Source: an uncultured Selenomonadales bacterium
GTDB taxonomy: Bacteria > Bacillota > Negativicutes > Selenomonadales > Selenomonadaceae
DNA: 64,000 nt
Assembly (NCBI GenBank): GCA_947165145.1
Contig: CAMUZG010000002.1
Span: 1 to 64,000, forward strand
Direction of reading: 5' to 3'
In this document: positions 43,450-52,675 of the stretch, piece by piece
How the letters are laid out: each line of letters starts with the position of its first letter
How positions within the stretch are numbered: position 1 is the first letter of the stretch
Program-made: the position numbers and the translations under genes
The notes under the pieces: model-generated
The model's input: only the letters and a program-made list of their open reading frames with translations
The model's database searches: none
Told to the model about the DNA's origin: nothing

Positions 43450-44275
43450 TCCTGATGTCGCGCCCGTGTTGAAATGGGTCGGTGGTAAGCGTCAACTTTT
43501 TGAAACTTTCAAGCCGTTGTTCCCGAAAAAAATCAGTCCCTACTGCGAACCGTTTCTCGGCGGCGGCGCAATTTTTTTCAAGCTCCAACCCCGCACAGCG
43601 TTCATCAACGACATAAACGAAGATTTGATGTTGGTTTACAGAGTTATTCGCGAAGACGTGGAGAAACTCATCGCGGCTCTTTCGACGTACAAAAACGACG
43701 CCGAGACTTTTTACGCCGTCAGAGATTTGGATCGCGACAAAGAAAAATTTTCTGCACTGCCCGAATGGGAACGTGCCGCCAGGATTATTTACCTCAACAA
43801 AACGTGCTTCAACGGACTTTATCGCGTCAACAACGCTGGAGAATTCAACACGCCGTTTGGCAAATATCTCAACCCGAACATCGTGAACGAGCAAACGTTG
43901 CGAGCCGTCAGCAAATATCTGCAATCGCCGAGAATTACCATTACTGTCTGCGACTACGCGGAAGTTTTGAGCCGCATTCCGAAAAGAACGTTCGTCTATC
44001 TCGACCCGCCGTATGATCCCGTTTCGACGACAGCCAATTTCACGGGCTACGTCAAGGGCGGCTTTAATCGCGACGAGCAAATCAGATTGCGGGATTGTTG
44101 CAACGACTTGACCGAGCGCAAGATTAAATTCATGCTCTCGAATTCCGACACCGAATTTATCCGCGAACTTTACGCCGCTTACGAAATTATTTCGGTGCAG
44201 GCGCGACGCATGGTCAATTCCGTTGCAAGCAGGCGCGGCGATGTCAACGAGCTGGTGATTAGAAATTATGACTAA
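43433..44275 (+). CDS. DNA adenine methyltransferase (Dam/DpnM type)
   Basis: The 280-aa N6-adenine methylase has motif X (VLKWVGGKRQLF), motif I (EPFLGGGAIFF) and motif IV (YLDPPYDP), in the class D12/Dam order. Many members methylate GATC. ATG 43433 overlaps the cupin gene; its ribosome binding site is weak, so coupling is probable. The restriction gene begins inside its last codons (8-nt overlap). Together they form a type II restriction-modification system. Confidence 0.9.
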   Translation: MPSSNNPDVAPVLKWVGGKRQLFETFKPLFPKKISPYCEPFLGGGAIFFKLQPRTAFINDINEDLMLVYRVIREDVEKLIAALSTYKNDAETFYAVRDLDRDKEKFSALPEWERAARIIYLNKTCFNGLYRVNNAGEFNTPFGKYLNPNIVNEQTLRAVSKYLQSPRITITVCDYAEVLSRIPKRTFVYLDPPYDPVSTTANFTGYVKGGFNRDEQIRLRDCCNDLTERKIKFMLSNSDTEFIRELYAAYEIISVQARRMVNSVASRRGDVNELVIRNYD

Positions 44276-45560
44276 GAACGACGAGGCATGGGAAAAACTT
44301 TTCCGCGAACATGAAATTTTGTCGCGCGTGGAACGTGACGGCTTTTTTGAAATTTCAGCCACGCAGATAAAGAAATTTCGCGAGCCGCGGCTCATGACAA
44401 AATTCGACCACAAAATCAATCTCCCCGAAAAATTTTTGAGCAACGATCTGTCAATCTTGCCGATAACGCGCGGCGATTATGTGATTGCCCATTTCGACAC
44501 GTGGCATAATTTTGAGCCGAACGAATCGCAAATTGTTCAAGCGTCGTTGCCCGAACATCTTCAAAGTTTGGATTCAAGAGACATATTCAGCGAAGCCGTT
44601 GCCTTGAATTGCGCGTTTGCGTCGGGGATTATCGCGGACTTCACGGGCGACGAAAAAATTTTTCCTGCCGTGTCGGGGCGCATGTCCTCTGGTTCGTTCA
44701 AATTCAAGATAAACGATACGCGCAGAAATCGTCGATACGTCCTCAACGTGAACAACGCGCAGATTGAGATTGACGCCGCCTTTGAGGGAATAAATTTTTT
44801 GACGCTGATAGAAGCCAAGCGCGATTTGTCGGATGATTTTTTGGTTCGCCAGATTTATTATCCGTATCGCACGTGGCAAGGCAAAGTAACCAAGCCGATT
44901 AAACCGATTTTTCTTGTTTACTCGAACGGAATTTTTTATCTGCGCGAATACGCTTTCGACGAGCCCGATGATTACAATTCAATCCGTCTTGTGCGCCGCA
45001 AAAAGTATTCCGTCGAGTGCACCAAAATAACTTTGGACGACGTCAAAGAAATTTTGTTCAGGCAAGATTTGTTCAGCATGTTTCCGAACGCTGAGCCGCC
45101 AATCCCTTTTCCGCAAGCCGATAAATTTGAACGCGTCATAAACATTTGCGAACTGCTCAACGAAAAAATTTTAAGCAAAACCGACGTCACTGCAGAATAC
45201 GCTTTCGACGCCCGACAAACGAATTACTACGTTGACGCCGCCCGTTATCTTGGCTTGGTGGAAAAATTTTCGAGCAACGGCACCGTCACGTACGCTCTGA
45301 GCAATTTGGGTAGAAAAATTTTGCGGCGCGGATTTAGAGAACGACAGCTGAGTTATTGCCGATGTATTTTGTCGCACAGAGTTTTTGCCGAAACCTTCAA
45401 GATTTTTCTTGAACACGGGCAAATGCCGTCCGACGCGACGATTATCCGCCTGATGAAAAATTCCGCCTTGTATAAAATCAACAGCGACAGCACTTTTGCC
45501 CGCCGCGCCTCGACGATTAAAGGTTGGTTGAATTGGATAATCGGATTGATTAACGAATAA
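44268..45560 (+). CDS. Type II restriction endonuclease (PD-(D/E)XK) partner of the Dam methylase
   Basis: The 430-aa protein carries a PD-(D/E)XK core: E167-x-D169 and E182-A-K184 in QIEIDAAFEG...LIEAKRD, followed by VRQIYYPYR. The C-terminal third (about 290-430) includes a winged-helix-like region. Its position, overlap with the methylase and nuclease core support restriction activity. It is longer than DpnII-type enzymes. Recognition of GATC is inferred from the methylase only. Confidence 0.8.
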   Translation: MTKNDEAWEKLFREHEILSRVERDGFFEISATQIKKFREPRLMTKFDHKINLPEKFLSNDLSILPITRGDYVIAHFDTWHNFEPNESQIVQASLPEHLQSLDSRDIFSEAVALNCAFASGIIADFTGDEKIFPAVSGRMSSGSFKFKINDTRRNRRYVLNVNNAQIEIDAAFEGINFLTLIEAKRDLSDDFLVRQIYYPYRTWQGKVTKPIKPIFLVYSNGIFYLREYAFDEPDDYNSIRLVRRKKYSVECTKITLDDVKEILFRQDLFSMFPNAEPPIPFPQADKFERVINICELLNEKILSKTDVTAEYAFDARQTNYYVDAARYLGLVEKFSSNGTVTYALSNLGRKILRRGFRERQLSYCRCILSHRVFAETFKIFLEHGQMPSDATIIRLMKNSALYKINSDSTFARRASTIKGWLNWIIGLINE

Positions 45561-45579
45561 ATTGATAGGAGGAAATTTT

Positions 45580-47445
45580 TTGTTTATAGCCGACAAATAC
45601 GACGTGATAGTTATCGGTGCGGGACACGCCGGCATTGAAGCAGCATTGGCAGCGGCGCGACTTGGTTGCAAAACTCTGCTGACGACGCTGTCACTTGAAA
45701 ACCTGGCGATGATGCCGTGCAACCCGTCAATCGGTGGTCCCGCGAAAGGTCATCTCGTCCGCGAAATCGATGCGCTTGGTGGACAAATGGGAATCGCCGC
45801 CGATGAAACTTGCATACAATTCCGCACGCTCAACACCGGCAAAGGTCCCGCAGTCAGAGCTTTACGTGCTCAAGCCGACAAAAAAATTTATCAAGCCGTG
45901 ATGAAACGCGTCTGCGAAAACGTCGACAATCTCGACCTCAAACAACTGCTCATTGAAAATATTTTGGTCGACAAAAATAAAATCGCCGGTGTCAGCGCGG
46001 AGACCGGCGAAACTTTTTTGGCGGACGCGGTCATTTTGGCGAGCGGAACTTATTTGAGCGGACGAATCATCATCGGCGAAAGTATTTTCGACGGCGGTCC
46101 CAACGGTCAACGTGCCGCGCTCAAACTCTCCGACGCGCTCAAAAATCTCGGCGTAAAGCTCATGCGTTTCAAGACGGGCACTCCCGCACGTGTCGACGCT
46201 AGAACTTTGGACTTCGACAAAATGGAAATTCAGCAGGGCGACGAGCCACCGCAAAATTTTTCTTTCATGACGCGTGAACCCGTCGTCAATCGCGTGAATT
46301 GCTACTTGACGTACACCAACGAGCGCACACACGAAATTTTACGCCGCAACTTGCACCGTGCACCAATGGCGAACGGAATCATTGAAGGTATCGGACCGCG
46401 CTATTGTCCGTCAATCGAATCGAAAATTATCCGTTTCCCCGACAAAGATCGCCATCAACTTTTTCTTGAGCCCGAAGGTTTGAACACGCAGGAATATTAC
46501 GTTCAAGGCATGTCGACTTCAATGCCAATGGACGTGCAAATCGACTTCCTGCACACGATACCAGGACTCGAACGCGCCAAAATCATGCGGGCGGGCTACG
46601 CGATTGAATACGATTGCCTTGACCCGTTGCAACTCAAGCCGACGTTAGAATTCAAGACGATTGCAGGATTTTTTTCGGCGGGACAATCCAACGGCACGTC
46701 AGGTTACGAGGAGGCGGCAGCTCAAGGTTTAATCGCGGGAATCAACGCCGCCGCTTACGTCAAAAATTCCGAACCGCTGATTCTCAAACGTTCCGAAGCT
46801 TATATCGGCGTGCTGATTGATGATCTTGTCACGAAGGGCACCAACGAGCCTTACCGCATGATGACTTCTCGCGCGGAATATCGGTTACTCCTCCGACAGG
46901 ACAACGCTGACTTACGCTTGACGCCGCACGCAATCAGAATTGGTCTTGCCACGCCCGAACGTCAGAAAATTTTCGAGAGCAAACGAGCTGAAATTTTGTC
47001 GACAACCGCACGTCTCAACGAGATTAAATTGACGCCGAGTGCCGAAATTAACCGCAAGCTTATCGAACTTGATTGCGGGGAAATTCATAACGCGATGCCG
47101 CTTGCCGAACTTCTGCGCCGACCGAACGTCACTTATGAAAAAATTCGTTCAGCGTTCGACTTGCCGCAAATTTCCGCTGATGCCGCCGCGCAAGTTGAGA
47201 TTGGCATTTTCTACGAAGGTTACATTCGCAAGCAGGCTGAACTTGCTTACAAACTCGACCGTCTCGAAGCCAAACTGATTCCCGACAGCGTTGATTACAA
47301 TGCGCTGAAAAATTTGCGTGTCGAAGCTCGCGAAAAATTATCGGCGATTCGTCCGCGTTCAATCGGTCAAGCGTCGCGGATTTCGGGTGTGTCGCCGGCT
47401 GATATTTCCGTCCTGCTCGTTTGGCTCGAAACTCTGCGCGGCTGA
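45580..47445 (+). CDS. mnmG: tRNA uridine-5-carboxymethylaminomethyl modification enzyme MnmG
   Basis: The 621-aa FAD protein, with MnmE, modifies the wobble uridine of several tRNAs. It starts DVIVIGAGHAGIEAALAAARLG, has CNPSIGGPAKGHLVREIDALGG and the C-terminal helical region (PRSIGQASRISGVSPADISVLL). TTG 45580 follows AGGAGG by 7 nt; a TTG at 45562 lies before that site. Length is normal. It follows the restriction gene and precedes rsmG. Confidence 0.96.
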   Translation: MFIADKYDVIVIGAGHAGIEAALAAARLGCKTLLTTLSLENLAMMPCNPSIGGPAKGHLVREIDALGGQMGIAADETCIQFRTLNTGKGPAVRALRAQADKKIYQAVMKRVCENVDNLDLKQLLIENILVDKNKIAGVSAETGETFLADAVILASGTYLSGRIIIGESIFDGGPNGQRAALKLSDALKNLGVKLMRFKTGTPARVDARTLDFDKMEIQQGDEPPQNFSFMTREPVVNRVNCYLTYTNERTHEILRRNLHRAPMANGIIEGIGPRYCPSIESKIIRFPDKDRHQLFLEPEGLNTQEYYVQGMSTSMPMDVQIDFLHTIPGLERAKIMRAGYAIEYDCLDPLQLKPTLEFKTIAGFFSAGQSNGTSGYEEAAAQGLIAGINAAAYVKNSEPLILKRSEAYIGVLIDDLVTKGTNEPYRMMTSRAEYRLLLRQDNADLRLTPHAIRIGLATPERQKIFESKRAEILSTTARLNEIKLTPSAEINRKLIELDCGEIHNAMPLAELLRRPNVTYEKIRSAFDLPQISADAAAQVEIGIFYEGYIRKQAELAYKLDRLEAKLIPDSVDYNALKNLRVEAREKLSAIRPRSIGQASRISGVSPADISVLLVWLETLRG

Positions 47446-47454
47446 AAATTTTTC

Positions 47455-47483
47455 TTGCAATGATTTTGTCGGCAAATTAAAAT
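47455..47483 (+). promoter_or_regulatory. Candidate promoter of rsmG
   Basis: TTGCAA (47455-47460) and TAAAAT (47478-47483), 17-nt spacer, 20 nt before ATG 47503. Confidence 0.5.
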
Positions 47484-47502
47484 AGTCGCGGAGATGATTT
47501 GA

Positions 47503-48216
47503 ATGATTGGCGAATTGACGGCGGCAACAAAACTTTTCGGTCTTGAACTCGACGCCACGCAACTCGACAGGTTCGACACGTTCTATCGGCTGGTCATCGA
47601 AGTCAATCAACACATGAATTTGACGACGATAACCGAGCCGCGTGAGTTCGCGATAAAACATGTTGTCGACTCGTTGAGCGCGTGGGACGAAAAAATTTTC
47701 GGCGGCGTCGAACGAGTAATTGACATCGGAACGGGCGCAGGATTTCCCGCCATTCCGCTGAAAATTTTCTGCCCGCAACTGAAATTCTGTCTGATTGATT
47801 CGCTGGCAAAACGCGTCGACTTCCTTAAACGTGTCGTGACGGAACTTGAACTTGACGGCATAGAAATTTTTCACGGACGAGCAGAAGATTTAGCGCGACA
47901 AAAAATTTTCCGCGAACAATTCGACATCGCAACATCGCGAGCCGTCGCACGCTTGAACATCTTGGCGGAATACTGTTTGCCCTTCGTGAAAGTCGGCGGT
48001 CATTTTGTCGCGCTGAAAGGCAGAACTTTTCGCGAAGAACTCGACGAGGCACGACCCGCAATTAAAATTCTCGGCGGCGGTGAAATCGTCGTTCGCGAAG
48101 TGAAATTGCCGACACTCGACGACAAACGCGCAGTCATTTCCGTCAAAAAAAATTTTTCGACGCCGAAGAAATTTCCGCGTCGCGAGCATTTAATCCGAAC
48201 AATACAGCTGAAATGA
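47503..48216 (+). CDS. rsmG: 16S rRNA (guanine527-N7)-methyltransferase
   Basis: The 237-aa methyltransferase modifies G527 in 16S rRNA. It has the SAM loop VIDIGTGAGFPAIPLKIF and the preceding HVVDSLSAW family motif, with CLIDSLAKRVDFL and ATSRAVARL after. It follows mnmG as in many genomes. parA/parB do not follow, so this is not the usual origin neighbourhood. Confidence 0.95.
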   Translation: MIGELTAATKLFGLELDATQLDRFDTFYRLVIEVNQHMNLTTITEPREFAIKHVVDSLSAWDEKIFGGVERVIDIGTGAGFPAIPLKIFCPQLKFCLIDSLAKRVDFLKRVVTELELDGIEIFHGRAEDLARQKIFREQFDIATSRAVARLNILAEYCLPFVKVGGHFVALKGRTFREELDEARPAIKILGGGEIVVREVKLPTLDDKRAVISVKKNFSTPKKFPRREHLIRTIQLK

Positions 48217-48225
48217 GGAATTCGC

Positions 48226-49260
48226 GTGAGAAAAAAATTTATAGCGGGCGCGGCGATTCTCGCGTTGCTGATGAATTCGCCGCAAGTCTCGGCGGACGAC
48301 GACGTTGTAATTTTCGGCGGGGAATTTGACGACGAAGCCGATCAACCTGCACCAAAGAAAATCGAAAAGCCTAAACCCGTCGAGCAACCTAAACCCGTCA
48401 AAGAAGTTCCTAAGCCCGTCGAGCAACCTAAGCCCGTCGAACAATCTAAACCCGTCGAACAACCTAAACCCGTCGAACAATCTAAACCCGTCGAACAACC
48501 TAAACCCGTCGAACAACCTAAACCCGTCGAACAACCTAAACAAATTGAAGTAGATCGACCGTTCGAGCAGCCAACGGAAATTTCTGGCGGACAAGAACCC
48601 GTCAAAGTAGTGCCACCGCCCGCGCAGATAATCAATCAACCGAAACCCGAACCTATCACTGAGCCGCCGCAACAAATTCAACCGCGACAAATTCAACCGC
48701 GACAAGTTCAGCCGCCGCAGAAATTGAAAGTGCTCAAGCCGCGTTTCATCAAGTTGGCGGTCGACGAAACGTACACTTACTATCTGGACAAAAATTCCGT
48801 GCAGTGGCGCAAGATGCCGTACTCGTCGAGCGAATACATTGCTGACGTTTGGATTCGTTTGGTTGAGCGTGCGCCCAAAAAGCTTGACGGTGACATGGCG
48901 GCTTACGGCGAGGACAATTTCAGCGCGGAAATTGCTTTGGCACGCGACAAAGGCTATCAGTATGCGCCCGAAGATTTGCAGGTTTTGCGCAGTCAAGCTT
49001 ACGTGTTGGAGCATTATTATCTGCGCCCGAAGACAAATCAAGTGCAATTTCTCTGTGAGCTGGAAGTTTTTGGTCGTCCTCAGAACACGATTAACGAACG
49101 CGCTTACGATTACAAGAATTGGGAAAACCTGGTGCCCGGCAGCGTTGAATCGGTTGTGTACGAGGCGACGATTAAAATTATCGGCAAGTCGAAGGCAAGC
49201 GAACGCGGTCACATGACTTTTAGCGATATGCTTGACGAATACTTGAGAATTTCTCTGTGA
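48226..49260 (+). CDS. Secreted Pro-rich repeat protein
   Basis: The 344-aa product has a signal peptide (KKFIAGAAILALLMNSPQVSA), an acidic start, then a KPVEQP-type hexapeptide repeat (about residues 47-106), a Pro/Gln linker and a conserved-looking domain from about 170 (FIKLAVDETYTYYLDKNSVQW, then ADVWIRLVE). The C-terminal domain resembles small beta domains seen in other secreted proteins of this window, but no family is named. GTG 48226 follows AGGA. The repeat could span peptidoglycan, holding the domain near the outer membrane. Confidence 0.75.
   Translation: MRKKFIAGAAILALLMNSPQVSADDDVVIFGGEFDDEADQPAPKKIEKPKPVEQPKPVKEVPKPVEQPKPVEQSKPVEQPKPVEQSKPVEQPKPVEQPKPVEQPKQIEVDRPFEQPTEISGGQEPVKVVPPPAQIINQPKPEPITEPPQQIQPRQIQPRQVQPPQKLKVLKPRFIKLAVDETYTYYLDKNSVQWRKMPYSSSEYIADVWIRLVERAPKKLDGDMAAYGEDNFSAEIALARDKGYQYAPEDLQVLRSQAYVLEHYYLRPKTNQVQFLCELEVFGRPQNTINERAYDYKNWENLVPGSVESVVYEATIKIIGKSKASERGHMTFSDMLDEYLRISL
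48367..48540 (+). repeat. 18-bp minisatellite coding KPVEQP
   Basis: CCTAAACCCGTCGAACAA and close variants repeat about nine times in frame. Some units differ by one codon (CAATCT for CAACCT). An in-frame repeat of this kind can change length by slippage without breaking the gene. Confidence 0.9.
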
Positions 49261-49325
49261 TTAGCTTTTAGCTTTGAGCTGTTAGGATTACAACTCCTAA
49301 CTCCAAATTCCTAACTGTTAGAAGG
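49258..49325 (+). repeat. Composite heptamer repeat before the CorC-like gene
   Basis: TTAGCTTTTAGCTTTGAGCTG, then AACTCCTAACTCCAAATTCC and TAACTGTTAGAAGGG. Forward orientation; supplies the ribosome binding site of the next gene. Confidence 0.75.
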
Positions 49326-49337
49326 GTTTGAATTTTT

Positions 49338-50615
49338 TTGGAAACGTCACTAATCCCGCCTGCGCTGATAATTTTATTGGCGGCGGTAAACGGATACTTT
49401 TCGTTGATTGAAACCGCGCTGATAGAATCTCTCCGCGGGCGACTAGAAAAATTATCGGAAGACGGCGACGCAAATGCCGACGAAGTCTTGACAATGCTTG
49501 AATCACCCGTACCGCTTTCGGTTGCGCAAATCGGAATCACCTGCACGGGAATTTTGGCGGGCGTATGCGCTGTGCTGTCGATACCGCCAATCTCCGCCAT
49601 ACTCAACAACTATTTCGGGCAAGAAAAAATAATTTCGGGCGTGATAGCCGTGAGCGTCACGACGTTTATTTTTTTGCTGTTCGGAGAATTTTTGCCTAAA
49701 CAAGCCGCTAAGCTCGACCCCGAAGGTTTTCTGCTCAATCATTACAAATCGTTCCGCGTGATAGTCAAGCTGATGACTCCGTTCGTTATCGCGCTGTCGA
49801 AAATTGCGGACGCAGTGTCATTTATCTTAGGCGTGAACATTTCGCGGAACGACACCGTCACCGAGGACGAAGTTAAAGATTTGATTGAGCAAGGCACCGA
49901 GGACGGCACGATTGAAAAATCCGAACAGGAAATGGTCGACAGGATTTTTGATGTCGGCGACGAGACCGCTTATTCGCTGATGACGCCGCGCGTTAAAATT
50001 GTTTGGCTCGACTTGGACGACGATTTGGAAAAAAATTTGCAGGTCGTGCAGGACAGCCCGTACACAATTTTTCCCGTCGGCGCAGGCAGTCTGGACGATT
50101 GTCGCGGGCTCATCTACGCTAAAGATTTGCTCAACGCCGTGTTGCAGAACGGTCGCTCAATCGATTTTAACGCGCTGATTCGCAAGGCAAATTACGTTCC
50201 ACGAACAATGGAGGCATTCCGCATTGTCGAAAAGTTTCGTTCAAGCGGCATAACCGAGGCGATGGTCAACGACGAATACGGCGGCATTATCGGCTTTATC
50301 ACTCTCGATGATATTTTGGGCGAGATTGTCGACATTGCCGGCGATGAGGTCGTTGATCAGCAATTCAAGCGCAACAAAGATAATTCTTGGACTGTCGACG
50401 GCTTGTGCGACATTGACGAATTCAAAGAGCGTTTCGACATTGAAACATTGCCCGAAGAGGAACGCGACCATTTTCAGACGATGGGCGGCTTTTTGACTTC
50501 GCGTTTCGGCTACATTCCTAAAGTCGGCGAAACTTGCGATTGGAACGGTTTCCGCTTCAAAGTCAAGGAAATGGACGGCGTGCGTATCGGAAAAATTTTG
50601 ATTACCAAAATTTAG
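49338..50615 (+). CDS. CorC/HlyC-family membrane CBS-domain protein
   Basis: The 425-aa protein has a DUF21/CNNM membrane domain (about residues 1-150; IETALIESLRGRLEKL and FGEFLPKQAA), two CBS domains (about 205-330; SLMTPRVKIVWLDLDD and YGGIIGFITLDDIL) and a CorC_HlyC C-terminal domain. Relatives are linked to magnesium or cobalt efflux; some are called hemolysins without proof. TTG 49338 is preceded by GAAGGG from the heptamer repeat. It is followed by an isolated start codon and structured element B. Confidence 0.88.
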   Translation: METSLIPPALIILLAAVNGYFSLIETALIESLRGRLEKLSEDGDANADEVLTMLESPVPLSVAQIGITCTGILAGVCAVLSIPPISAILNNYFGQEKIISGVIAVSVTTFIFLLFGEFLPKQAAKLDPEGFLLNHYKSFRVIVKLMTPFVIALSKIADAVSFILGVNISRNDTVTEDEVKDLIEQGTEDGTIEKSEQEMVDRIFDVGDETAYSLMTPRVKIVWLDLDDDLEKNLQVVQDSPYTIFPVGAGSLDDCRGLIYAKDLLNAVLQNGRSIDFNALIRKANYVPRTMEAFRIVEKFRSSGITEAMVNDEYGGIIGFITLDDILGEIVDIAGDEVVDQQFKRNKDNSWTVDGLCDIDEFKERFDIETLPEEERDHFQTMGGFLTSRFGYIPKVGETCDWNGFRFKVKEMDGVRIGKILITKI

Positions 50616-50628
50616 GAGGCAAACAATC

Positions 50629-50649
50629 ATGTCCAACGAAGAAACTTGA
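50629..50649 (+). pseudogene. Truncated ORF start cut by structured element B
   Basis: AGGAGG, then ATG 50629 and five more codons (MSNEET), then a TGA formed inside the element (ACTTGAGG). A strong ribosome binding site with almost no ORF suggests a gene interrupted or replaced by the element. A very short leader peptide is the alternative. Confidence 0.5.
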
Positions 50650-50814
50650 GGCCGCCAAGGACGGCGGCCGTCCCGTCGCCCAGAAAACGTGATGTTTTCG
50701 AAGGCGACAACCACGAGCTACGGGTAATCTCAACGTTGGAATCGTTTGGACTGAACGCCCCCGCGAGGTGCCTTTTCTTTTGCAACTTTTCTTTGGGCAT
50801 GCAAAGAAAAGTTG
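50643..50814 (+). ncRNA. Structured repeat element, copy B (candidate RNA)
   Basis: It has the same plan as copy A. P1 is GGCCGCC (50650-50656) with GGCGGCC (50663-50669). P2 is GTCGCC/GGCGAC with an inner GAAAAC/GTTTTC (50675-50708), unlike copy A in sequence but equal in form. The invariant core with CTGAACGCCCCCGCGAGGTG follows. P3 pairs 50783-50795 with 50802-50814. It lies 45 nt before the fliI ATG and so could be in the fliI leader. Confidence 0.6.
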
Positions 50815-50858
50815 ATTAACGGATTTTAATCTACCAAGACGCTCTAATCGGAGGTATC

Positions 50859-52184
50859 ATGATTAAAAACGAAATCAACCTTCAAAAGCTCCGCAACGCA
50901 ATCAGCGAATGCAACACGATTAAATTGACGGGCAAAGTCACTCAAGTAGTTGGATTGGTTATCGAGACGCAAGGTCCCGCCGTCAGCGTTGGCGAACTCT
51001 GTTATATCTCGTCGCGATTTCCGAACGTGCCGCCCATTCCCGCCGAAGTCGTTGGGTTCCGCGAAGGTTTCGTCATGCTCATGCCGATTGGCGAAATGCA
51101 AGGCGTCGGACCCGGTTGTGAAGTTGTTGCCGCACAGAAAACACTTCAAGTCAAAGTCGGCGACGAACTTCTCGGACGCGTGCTTGACGGTCTCGGCAAC
51201 CCGATGGACAATCTCGGACCGCTGCTTTCGACGACGCAATATCCACTGCAAGCACCGCCACCGCATCCGCTCACGAGACCGCGAATCAAACAAAATCTTT
51301 ATGTCGGTGTCCGCGCAGTCGACGGGCTCATCACAATGGGCGACGGTCAACGTATCGGAATTATGGCGGGCTCAGGCGTCGGCAAGTCAACGTTGCTGTC
51401 GATGATTGCACGCAACACGGAGGCTGACATCAGCGTCATTGCACTTATAGGCGAACGCGGGCGCGAAGTTCGTGACTTCATTGAACGCGATTTAGGCGAA
51501 GCTGGACTTAAACGTGCTGTTGTCGTCGTGGCAACTTCAGATCAACCTGCTCTCGTGCGTATCAAAGGCGCGATGACTGCCACCGCCATTGCCGAATATT
51601 TCCGCGACCAAGGACACAAAGTTATTCTGATGATGGATTCAGTCACACGCTTTGCAATGGCTCAACGTGAAGTCGGCTTGACAATCGGCGAGCCGCCCGC
51701 AACTAGAGGTTACACGCCGTCAGTCTTTGCACTGTTGCCGAAACTTTTGGAACGCGCGGGAACTTCTGACACCGGTTCAATCACGGGCATTTACACTGTC
51801 CTTGTCGACGGCGACGACATGAACGAGCCGATTGCCGACGCTGTTCGCTCAATTCTCGACGGGCACATTGTCTTGAGCCGCTCAATCGCCGCGCAGAATC
51901 ATTTCCCCGCCATTGACGTTTTAGGCAGTGTCAGCCGCGTCATGAATGAAGTCGTCAGCAAAGAACATCTTCAAGCCGCGCAGAAAATGCGTGCGTTAAT
52001 GGCGGTCTACAAGGACGCTGAAGACTTGATTCACATCGGCGCGTACGTCAAAGGCTCAAGCAAGCGCATTGACGAGGCGATAAGCAAAATCGATTCTATT
52101 AACGAGTTTCTCTGCCAAGGCATTTTCGAGGTCGACAGCTACGACGTGACCAGGCAGAAGCTCTTAAAGATTTCCGGTAAGTGA
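50859..52184 (+). CDS. fliI: Flagellar export ATPase FliI
   Basis: The 441-aa F1-like ATPase powers substrate handling by the flagellar type III secretion system. Walker A is GIMAGSGVGKSTLL (about residues 165-178). The ATPase signature ends in PKLLERAGTSDTGSITG, and the N-terminal beta barrel is normal. ATG 50859 follows GGAGG. fliJ comes next with one base between. The fliE-F-G-H genes that normally precede it are absent; structured element B is there instead. Confidence 0.94.
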   Translation: MIKNEINLQKLRNAISECNTIKLTGKVTQVVGLVIETQGPAVSVGELCYISSRFPNVPPIPAEVVGFREGFVMLMPIGEMQGVGPGCEVVAAQKTLQVKVGDELLGRVLDGLGNPMDNLGPLLSTTQYPLQAPPPHPLTRPRIKQNLYVGVRAVDGLITMGDGQRIGIMAGSGVGKSTLLSMIARNTEADISVIALIGERGREVRDFIERDLGEAGLKRAVVVVATSDQPALVRIKGAMTATAIAEYFRDQGHKVILMMDSVTRFAMAQREVGLTIGEPPATRGYTPSVFALLPKLLERAGTSDTGSITGIYTVLVDGDDMNEPIADAVRSILDGHIVLSRSIAAQNHFPAIDVLGSVSRVMNEVVSKEHLQAAQKMRALMAVYKDAEDLIHIGAYVKGSSKRIDEAISKIDSINEFLCQGIFEVDSYDVTRQKLLKISGK

Positions 52185-52185
52185 T

Positions 52186-52632
52186 ATGAAAAAATTTAAA
52201 TTCCAACTTGAAACGTTGCTGAAGGTCACCAAACGCAAGAAGGACGACGCTGAACAACAATTTGCCGAGTCATCGCGCAAGCTAGAGGAATATCGCGCCC
52301 AACTGCAAGTTTTAATGCGTGAACTGTCCGAAGGTCAAGCAGAGTTCGCCGAAAAGACTTCCGCAGGCAAAACAATTACCGTTGACGTGATAATGATGTA
52401 CAACCAATTTTTCAACTGGAAACGTCATCAAATCGAACAGCAGCAGGATTTAATCATCAAGGCGACACAGGACAAGCAACAGAAGCTGAAACTTTTGATG
52501 AAGGTTATGACGTACCTAAAGAGCATTGAGCAACTGAAAGAAAAGCGGCTCAATGAGTACAACGCGGAATTGCTTTTCGAGGAACAAAAGATGCTTGACG
52601 AAATCGGATTGCAACTTTCCATGCGTCACTAA
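52186..52632 (+). CDS. fliJ: Flagellar export chaperone FliJ
   Basis: The 148-aa protein is almost entirely coiled coil, as FliJ is. It starts MKKFKFQLETLLKVTKRKKD, a family pattern, and continues with heptads to the end. FliJ sits in the ATPase ring like a rotor stalk and escorts export chaperones. Its start lies directly after fliI. Confidence 0.88.
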   Translation: MKKFKFQLETLLKVTKRKKDDAEQQFAESSRKLEEYRAQLQVLMRELSEGQAEFAEKTSAGKTITVDVIMMYNQFFNWKRHQIEQQQDLIIKATQDKQQKLKLLMKVMTYLKSIEQLKEKRLNEYNAELLFEEQKMLDEIGLQLSMRH

Positions 52633-52662
52633 TTCCTAATTCCTAATTCCACATTGTTAAAA
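52630..52662 (+). repeat. Heptamer repeat, short form
   Basis: Three AATTCCT heptamers plus CACATTGTTAAAAAGGAG. Only module two is present; its end gives the ribosome binding site of the transglycosylase gene. Confidence 0.75.
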
Positions 52663-52675
52663 AGGAGTGATTACA

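Noticed and set aside
45580-48216. mnmG-rsmG as a marker of the replication origin
   Set aside because: No parA/parB, dnaA or dnaN is adjacent, and no cluster of DnaA boxes was seen near the pair.
48367-48540. Regular repeat that resembles a CRISPR array
   Set aside because: Units are 18 bp without unique spacers and are in frame within one secreted protein, so it is a coding minisatellite.
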